A program made the position numbers and the translations under genes. The notes under the pieces were generated by a model. The model made no database searches. It was given only the letters and a program-made list of their open reading frames with translations, and was not told the DNA's origin. Source: a bacterium (lineage in GTDB: Bacteria > Vulcanimicrobiota > Xenobia > Xenobiales > JADMJV01). From it: a stretch of 64,000 bases of DNA. Below are positions 59,404 through 64,000 of this stretch, piece after piece; positions within the stretch are counted from its first letter, which is position 1, and each line of letters begins with the position of its first letter. The stretch lies in assembly GCA_018780265.1 (NCBI GenBank), contig JADMJV010000057.1, positions 1 through 64,000 on the forward strand, written 5' to 3'.

Positions 59404-60257
59404 GCGAATTTTCGGAACAGCAAAGCCATTCCGCCAAAGATGATGCCCATCCCCAGCATCCCTCCCGCCAACAAGTAGTCGCTACCGCTGATTTCCAGGC
59501 GGCATAAGGATGGGTCTGCCGGATAGCAACGCAGACTCAGGCTGCTTCCGGGAGGGTAGTGAGCTAACCAGGCCTGGACCGCCGAGTTTGAGGCGCGCCA
59601 ATGACTGTAGACAGGTTGCTCAAACTGGCGCTCACCTAGCTGATATTTACAGACGATTCGGGCCGCCGAAAGTCGCCGGGTGGCGGTGATCGACTCGGCC
59701 TTGACCACCTGGCCCTGGACCAGAGTCCAGGTTTGCCCTACCTGGTAAGTGGAGAAGGCCATGCCGCCAGCCACCGGCAGCAAGATCGCCGCGATGGGAC
59801 CAAAGGTGCGCCAGGCCACCAGAAAGACGTTGGTTTTACGCTCGTTGACCGCATTGACGCCTTCGGGAATAGCCCAAAAAAAGAATCCCAGCAGCAAAAA
59901 AACTCCCGGGCCGAGGAAGCTGGAGGCACGATCCGGTGGCCACATGGGCTGCTCGGGGTGGTGCGGGTTTACCGTCAGCTGTACCGTGGATCCGCCGGGA
60001 TTGGCCTTCACCTCCTCCTCCATCAGCGCTACCGACGAGCTGCTGTAGCCGGCATCCAGTGTGGCCTCGCGTTTTTTTCCCAGCCATTGATACTCCACTC
60101 GAAAGAGGGCGTCTACCTTTCCGCCCAGGTTATTGTTGAGGCGAGCTTCCAGCACCTGGGCTGGAACTCGAGGCAGTAAACTGGTTTGATAGATGTAGAC
60201 CAGCCAGATGACCGCCACCAGGCAGAAGAGAGCTGTGAGAACTCGAAACATCAGCAT
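59400..60257 (-). CDS. DUF3592-like membrane protein, duplicated domain
   Basis: The 285-residue protein has membrane helices at about residues 5-25, 115-135, 145-165 and 262-282. Two extracytoplasmic beta domains follow the first and third helices (PAQVLEARLNNNLGG; then GQVVKAESITATRRLS and CKYQLGERQFEQPVYS), each like DUF3592. Function is unknown. An ATG at 60251 is an alternative start. Confidence 0.8.
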   Translation of the reverse strand: MLMFRVLTALFCLVAVIWLVYIYQTSLLPRVPAQVLEARLNNNLGGKVDALFRVEYQWLGKKREATLDAGYSSSSVALMEEEVKANPGGSTVQLTVNPHHPEQPMWPPDRASSFLGPGVFLLLGFFFWAIPEGVNAVNERKTNVFLVAWRTFGPIAAILLPVAGGMAFSTYQVGQTWTLVQGQVVKAESITATRRLSAARIVCKYQLGERQFEQPVYSHWRASNSAVQAWLAHYPPGSSLSLRCYPADPSLCRLEISGSDYLLAGGMLGMGIIFGGMALLFRKFA

Positions 60258-60362
60258 CGTCTCAGGTTTCAGCAGAGCGCCTCAGGCTCCCCCCAGGATA
60301 CGCCGGGGTCGGCCCTGAATTGATGAGGATATGCGACCGTCTGAGAGTTCGCCCTGAATCCG

Positions 60363-62138
60363 GTGCTTCCGGCCCTGCCCCAAAGCCAGCTCTTGCATCA
60401 TTTTCAGTTGCGTCGGCCGATGTGGGAGAGCCTGGCGCAGCGACTGGCCTCGCGGCTGTCGATGATTTTAACAAACCGCGGCATTGTCTACGATCACATC
60501 AACTCTCGGGTCAAGTCTCAGGCCAGCTTTCTGGAAAAGGTCGTGCGCAAAGGCTATCGAGAGCCTTTAGCAGAGTGTGAAGACATTTGCGGAGTGCGGG
60601 TCGTGCTGATTTTTTCCGACGATGTGGATATCGTGCGCGAGACTCTTGAGCAAGAACTGGATGTGCTGCGCGTGGAGGACAAGCGTCCGCTCAAGGGGGG
60701 CAATGACTTTGGCTACAGCTCGCTGCACCTGATCGTGGGCGGGGACCGGCCGGGAGAAGTCGCCGAAGTGCAGGTTCGTTCCATCATGCAGCACAGCTGG
60801 GCTCAACTGGAGCACCTGCTTCATTACAAGCCGGTGGCCGGGGCTACCGGCGGCACCCGCCGCGAGTTTCAGCGTTTGGCCGCTTTGCTTGAATTGGCCG
60901 ACGAAAGTTTTGTGCGCATCCGCCACGAGGGGAAAGAGCCGGGACCGCAAGCGCCGCGTACACGCAACCTTTGGGTGGAAGAGAGTGCCACCCAATTTCA
61001 AAGCCATCCCGCCTGCTCGGACGGCATGGTAGTGTGGTCACAAGCCGGCCACTGCGTCAAGGTCCGCCCCTTGAGGCCAGCGGGACAGCCGGCTTACTGC
61101 CTGAGCCCACCGCACCAGCGTGAAAGCCGCTGCCAGAGCAACGGCCGCCACGTAGCCGTCTACCGAGAAGATAGTGGAGTGGTGCTCTATGACCTGCAGA
61201 AAGGCCGCGGGGACGGAGAATTGGTAGTGCCCAACTACTCGCCCACCTCGATGGACGCCAGTTGGCTGGCCTGCGAGCATGGTACGGGAGGGGTGGGTCT
61301 CTTGAATCTGCGGGATCGCCACTGGCAACTGCTTTCGCCTACGGGATTTCGGGCCCGCGTAAGTGCTGGTTGGGTGGCCTGGGAAGATCTGACTCCGACC
61401 GGTGAAGTCGTTTATTATCGAAAGATTCAGGCGGACAGCGCGGTGGCCATCGAGGGTGCTACCCAACCCTCCCTGAGACAGGGTCTGCTGGCCTGGGTAG
61501 AGACCCGCTCGGTCCCTTGTTGCCGTGTGCTGGACCTGGTCACGGGAGACTTTCGAGCCCACATCGACGGTGCTTTGTGGCCCTATTTGTATGACTTTCG
61601 ACTGGCCTTTCTGCGCCGCCAGGACCACGACTATGCTCTGATCGTGAAGGATTTGGTGGCCCAGCGAGACTTGACGGTAGATGCTGGGACTCAGTTCCCG
61701 TCTCACGCTTTTCCCTGTTTGGGACCGGACAGTCTGGTTTGGGAAGGGATTCATCCAGAGGGATCGGCCAACTTACGGCGGCGCTCTCTAAAACCGTCCA
61801 GTTGGCGTCAGATTCAGGCTCACTCGAATGGGATATTCAACGGCCTTTCGCTGCAGAGCCGTCTCCTGCGTATCGCCTCCAATCCTAGAAAGAATAGCAA
61901 AGACGACGTCCTTCAGGTGTTTCTCGAGGGCTATGAAGGCCTGCTCAAGATCGTGCTGCAAACGGTGCGTCGCCTCGACGCGGACACCTATCGCTGGCTC
62001 TCCACGCGATTGCGGGGCAGCGTAATGGGCCGTCTCAAGTCGCACGTAGAGAATTCTCGAGCGGGACTGGACGAAGAATGGAGTGAGCGGGCCGGCCAGT
62101 TGGCCGAGTTGCTCTGGTTGGCTCGGGCTCGCGACTAG
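60363..62138 (+). CDS. RelA/SpoT-type (p)ppGpp synthetase domain fused to a beta-propeller
   Basis: The protein has 591 residues from a GTG start; the true N terminus is uncertain. Residues of about 20-195 form a RelA/SpoT nucleotidyltransferase: RVKSQASFLEKVVRKGY, EDICGVRVV with Asp74, GYSSLH, and AEVQVRSIMQHSW with Glu135. The catalytic residues are kept, as in small alarmone synthetases. Residues of about 205-520 are TolB/WD40-like propeller repeats (CSDGMVVWSQAGHCVKVRPL; GRHVAVYREDSGVVLYDLQK). The last 70 residues are helical. No hydrolase domain and no antitoxin-like gene is adjacent. The fusion is unusual and could couple alarmone synthesis to a sensor. Confidence 0.85.
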   Translation: MLPALPQSQLLHHFQLRRPMWESLAQRLASRLSMILTNRGIVYDHINSRVKSQASFLEKVVRKGYREPLAECEDICGVRVVLIFSDDVDIVRETLEQELDVLRVEDKRPLKGGNDFGYSSLHLIVGGDRPGEVAEVQVRSIMQHSWAQLEHLLHYKPVAGATGGTRREFQRLAALLELADESFVRIRHEGKEPGPQAPRTRNLWVEESATQFQSHPACSDGMVVWSQAGHCVKVRPLRPAGQPAYCLSPPHQRESRCQSNGRHVAVYREDSGVVLYDLQKGRGDGELVVPNYSPTSMDASWLACEHGTGGVGLLNLRDRHWQLLSPTGFRARVSAGWVAWEDLTPTGEVVYYRKIQADSAVAIEGATQPSLRQGLLAWVETRSVPCCRVLDLVTGDFRAHIDGALWPYLYDFRLAFLRRQDHDYALIVKDLVAQRDLTVDAGTQFPSHAFPCLGPDSLVWEGIHPEGSANLRRRSLKPSSWRQIQAHSNGIFNGLSLQSRLLRIASNPRKNSKDDVLQVFLEGYEGLLKIVLQTVRRLDADTYRWLSTRLRGSVMGRLKSHVENSRAGLDEEWSERAGQLAELLWLARARD

Positions 62139-62528
62139 TGCTTCGAACAAACGCGGAATCCAGAAGGTCTGCCAGGAAGGAATGCTGGAAGCTATCCAAA
62201 CCATTTTGACGGCCCGCCTTGGTGACCGCGCTCAAGCTATGCCCACTGCCGATCCTCAGGCGACTGGGCGAACTCCTTTCCACATCCGCCGACCTGTGCG
62301 CCTGAACTCGCCTGCGTTGGGGAAATGAGCGCGTATCCATGTTTCAGGCTTACAAAGCGACTTCAAGCGGATTCGGGCGGCAGGACCATCTAAATTCGCC
62401 GGCCGCCCAAAATAGTCACGAATCTTCGTACGAGGTCGCACGGCAACTCCCTGCAACCCATCTCGCCATGACGATTTTGGGCCAGCCCATTCGGGCCATT
62501 ATTGCGAGTGGTTAGATAGGAACGGAAC
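62139..62528. other. Intergenic stretch with no recognised gene
   Basis: This stretch lies between the ends of two convergent genes. I see no open frame with family resemblance, no strong hairpin with T-run and no repeat. Confidence 0.5.
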
Positions 62529-63488
62529 TTACCGGACGCTGCACCAGGTGCTTTCGACCCAGAGCGTCTGGCCGTTGGGTGAAGGCTGCGAAGCGTGCCG
62601 GTTAGCCCCCAACACTTCGTACAACTGATGGCGCCGCTGATGTTCGGGGGAACCGCCCTGCATTGGGCGATTGGCCAGTTGGGGCATCGGCAGAAGGCCG
62701 CAATAGGGCTTGTTGTCCCAAAAGGCCTCTACGAAACCTGTGCGATTGTCCACCACCGTGATGAAGCGGTCGCCTGCGCCGCCGTGGGTGGTGTAGTTGG
62801 GATTTTCAGCAAACTCGGCAGGTCGTTTGCCGATGTAGTGGGATACGTTGCGCAGGTCATGATTGAGCCCCAGAAAACTGGTGTTAGGCACCAGCGAGCG
62901 CAGGGCGGCGCTCAGTAGATTTAAGTTGGACTTGGCAAAGATAGCAGCGGCGCGGTCGCCCTTTTTGTGATTCCAGAAATCTAAGAATTGGATGTTACCG
63001 GGAAACAGTTCAGCCATGCCTTTGTCAGCCCACACCTTGCGGTCGGCGCTTTGAAACTGGTCGTCGCTAAGGCGGCCAGTTCCACCGGCCTCAACATCTT
63101 TGCGCACGGCATCGATAGTGGCCTGGGCGATTTCTACCGAAAACTCGTCGAGCTGAGTGTTGTAGCGACTGCCCCCGTCCTCTCGGGCCATATTGTTGCC
63201 AGTCAGAGCCCCCGAGCCCCAGATGCCGGTATAAGTGGTGATCTGCGTTTGAATCAGAATCTGCTCGCTGCCCAGCTCTTGATAGAGCGTGAGATAGGCT
63301 CCGCCTCGGTCGCCTTTATCCAGCAGTTGCTGAGCCCGGTCCAGCACGGCCATGGGCACCGGAGTTTTTTTCTGGGCTTCCGTCAGATTGACGGCGTTGA
63401 GAATCGGTTTGAAACCACTCGATGGTGCGGGCTCGGGCTGGGAAATGGCCTGGTGGGCGCCGGAACTCAGAGAACTTCCATCACTCAT
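62529..63488 (-). CDS. Hypothetical protein
   Basis: The protein has 319 residues from the ATG at 63488; a longer frame to 63677 is Arg/Cys-rich and unlikely. The first 45 residues are Ser/Pro-rich. The rest is soluble and largely helical, with phrases such as GAYLTLYQELGSEQILIQTQ, TGIWGSGALTGNNMARED and LVPNTSFLGLNHDLRNVSHY. There is no signal peptide or membrane segment. I do not recognise a family. Confidence 0.75.
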   Translation of the reverse strand: MSDGSSLSSGAHQAISQPEPAPSSGFKPILNAVNLTEAQKKTPVPMAVLDRAQQLLDKGDRGGAYLTLYQELGSEQILIQTQITTYTGIWGSGALTGNNMAREDGGSRYNTQLDEFSVEIAQATIDAVRKDVEAGGTGRLSDDQFQSADRKVWADKGMAELFPGNIQFLDFWNHKKGDRAAAIFAKSNLNLLSAALRSLVPNTSFLGLNHDLRNVSHYIGKRPAEFAENPNYTTHGGAGDRFITVVDNRTGFVEAFWDNKPYCGLLPMPQLANRPMQGGSPEHQRRHQLYEVLGANRHASQPSPNGQTLWVESTWCSVR

Positions 63489-64000
63489 GCCGCGGGCAAC
63501 TTCGCAGCACTCCGCCGACTTGGGGCGTGTAGAGGGCGCAGTCAACTGCCGCCAGATACCTCCTCCGTTGACACTTTCTACAGACACACAATGGGTTTTC
63601 GGGAATCGGCTGCGAAGCCCTGCTGATAGGCAGACACGTCCGGCGACCCGGGTGCAACCCCAAATCTGACCAGCCACAATGGGGAACCGCCCACTTCTAG
63701 CTTTGGCTGCACTTGAGTTATGATGGAAGCTGGGTGCGCACCCAGTAGAGTTCCACAGAAGACGAACAAATTGACTACCCGTCAGATACGTGCTCCAGGG
63801 CTGAACCCTTGGGCCGTACTCCAGACAACTTGGGAATTTTCGTGATTTCTGAGGGGCCCATACATTCAGGCTCTGGATTCTGTCCAGGGCCTGATTTTAT
63901 TGGTGCATGCATCCTGCCTGAAACGAGGTGGTGCCCTGTCTCAAGTAGACGCGTGCGTCGAACGATTCGGAGGAGCCGCCAAGGACGCTACGATAACCGG
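63489..64000. other. Upstream region of the last gene, no recognised gene
   Basis: No credible coding frame reaches the right edge of the window. The leftward gene's promoter should lie in the first 200 bases. A perfect 16-bp palindrome sits at 63730-63745. Nothing else is seen. Confidence 0.5.
63730..63745. promoter_or_regulatory. Perfect 16-bp palindrome, possible operator
   Basis: The palindrome is CTGGGTGCGCACCCAG, with no mismatch, about 240 bases upstream of the leftward gene. It has no T-run on either side, so it is not a typical terminator. A dimeric repressor site is one possibility. Confidence 0.3.

Overview
The window is 64 kb of bacterial chromosome, G+C-rich (about 60% by eye), gene-dense, on both strands, and apparently all protein-coding. 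I saw no rRNA, tRNA or CRISPR array, but a scan by eye is not exhaustive. The proteins suggest a deep-branching lineage. Menaquinone is made by the futalosine route (mqn genes). There is bacterial NHEJ (ku, ligD). Several secreted or surface proteins carry a pseudopilin-like module (SNxKN...TxxxMYxxDNxGxYP...IPTCP), which I associate with Vulcanimicrobiota/Eremiobacterota ('Xenobia')-like genomes. Unrelated proteins share an N-terminal leader with a DSVxL motif. The phylum is my guess and the window does not prove it.

Layout. 1-3.2 kb (minus): an unknown protein cut by the window edge, a TrmN6-like tRNA methyltransferase and a secreted GH15 glucoamylase. 3.2-7.6 kb is a worn patch: a DoxX-like protein, a frameshifted DUF4143 ATPase, a 381-bp MITE-like element, a hypothetical protein, a frameshifted small gene and duplicated or decayed fragments. 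7.6-15 kb (minus): an FHA-GAF histidine kinase downstream of a 1955-residue thioester alpha-2-macroglobulin. 15.1-19.2 kb (plus): a histidine phosphatase, endonuclease III, a divergent glucose-6-phosphate dehydrogenase and a MacB-type permease.

19.2-23.5 kb (minus) is the most striking locus. Four tightly packed genes encode a clostripain-family (C11) peptidase with a membrane tail, a 122-residue peptide made of a leader and four near-identical 20-residue repeats (each with DTDPCACAMGEDNA), a second C11 peptidase fused to a YidD domain, and a small Gly/Ala-rich membrane protein. This looks like a precursor peptide with its own proteases, possibly an undescribed RiPP-like or secreted-peptide system. 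A Ser/Thr kinase is divergent from it.

24.8-31 kb: a DUF3352-like membrane protein with three embedded pilin-like modules, a DUF2252 protein, an adenosine-deaminase family enzyme and a propeller-like protein. 31.1-39.4 kb (minus) may be one operon: a GH31 glycosidase broken by an in-frame amber codon, a pullulanase-type GH13, a secreted WD40-caspase and a FecR/TPR protein. With the GH15 enzyme this points to alpha-glucan use. 39.4-41.9 kb: a transposase remnant, a VapBC-like toxin-antitoxin pair and a hypothetical protein.

42-47.2 kb (plus) is a translationally coupled menaquinone operon: a UbiA prenyltransferase, a radical-SAM-like protein without its cluster cysteines, mqnA, mqnC and menG/ubiE, then anmK. 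47.3-48.8 kb: a pilin-like protein, an EF-hand-loop protein and a YiaA/B protein. 48.9-52.9 kb: ku, a MerR-HTH/TPR protein and ligD, as one NHEJ operon. 52.9-60.3 kb: a bestrophin-like channel, a secreted protein, a diguanylate cyclase, an AMIN-domain protein, a DUF4185-like propeller, a GFA-family protein, a LolA-like protein, a CBS protein and a DUF3592 protein. 60.4-62.1 kb: a RelA/SpoT synthetase domain fused to a beta-propeller, another unusual architecture. The last gene is of unknown function.
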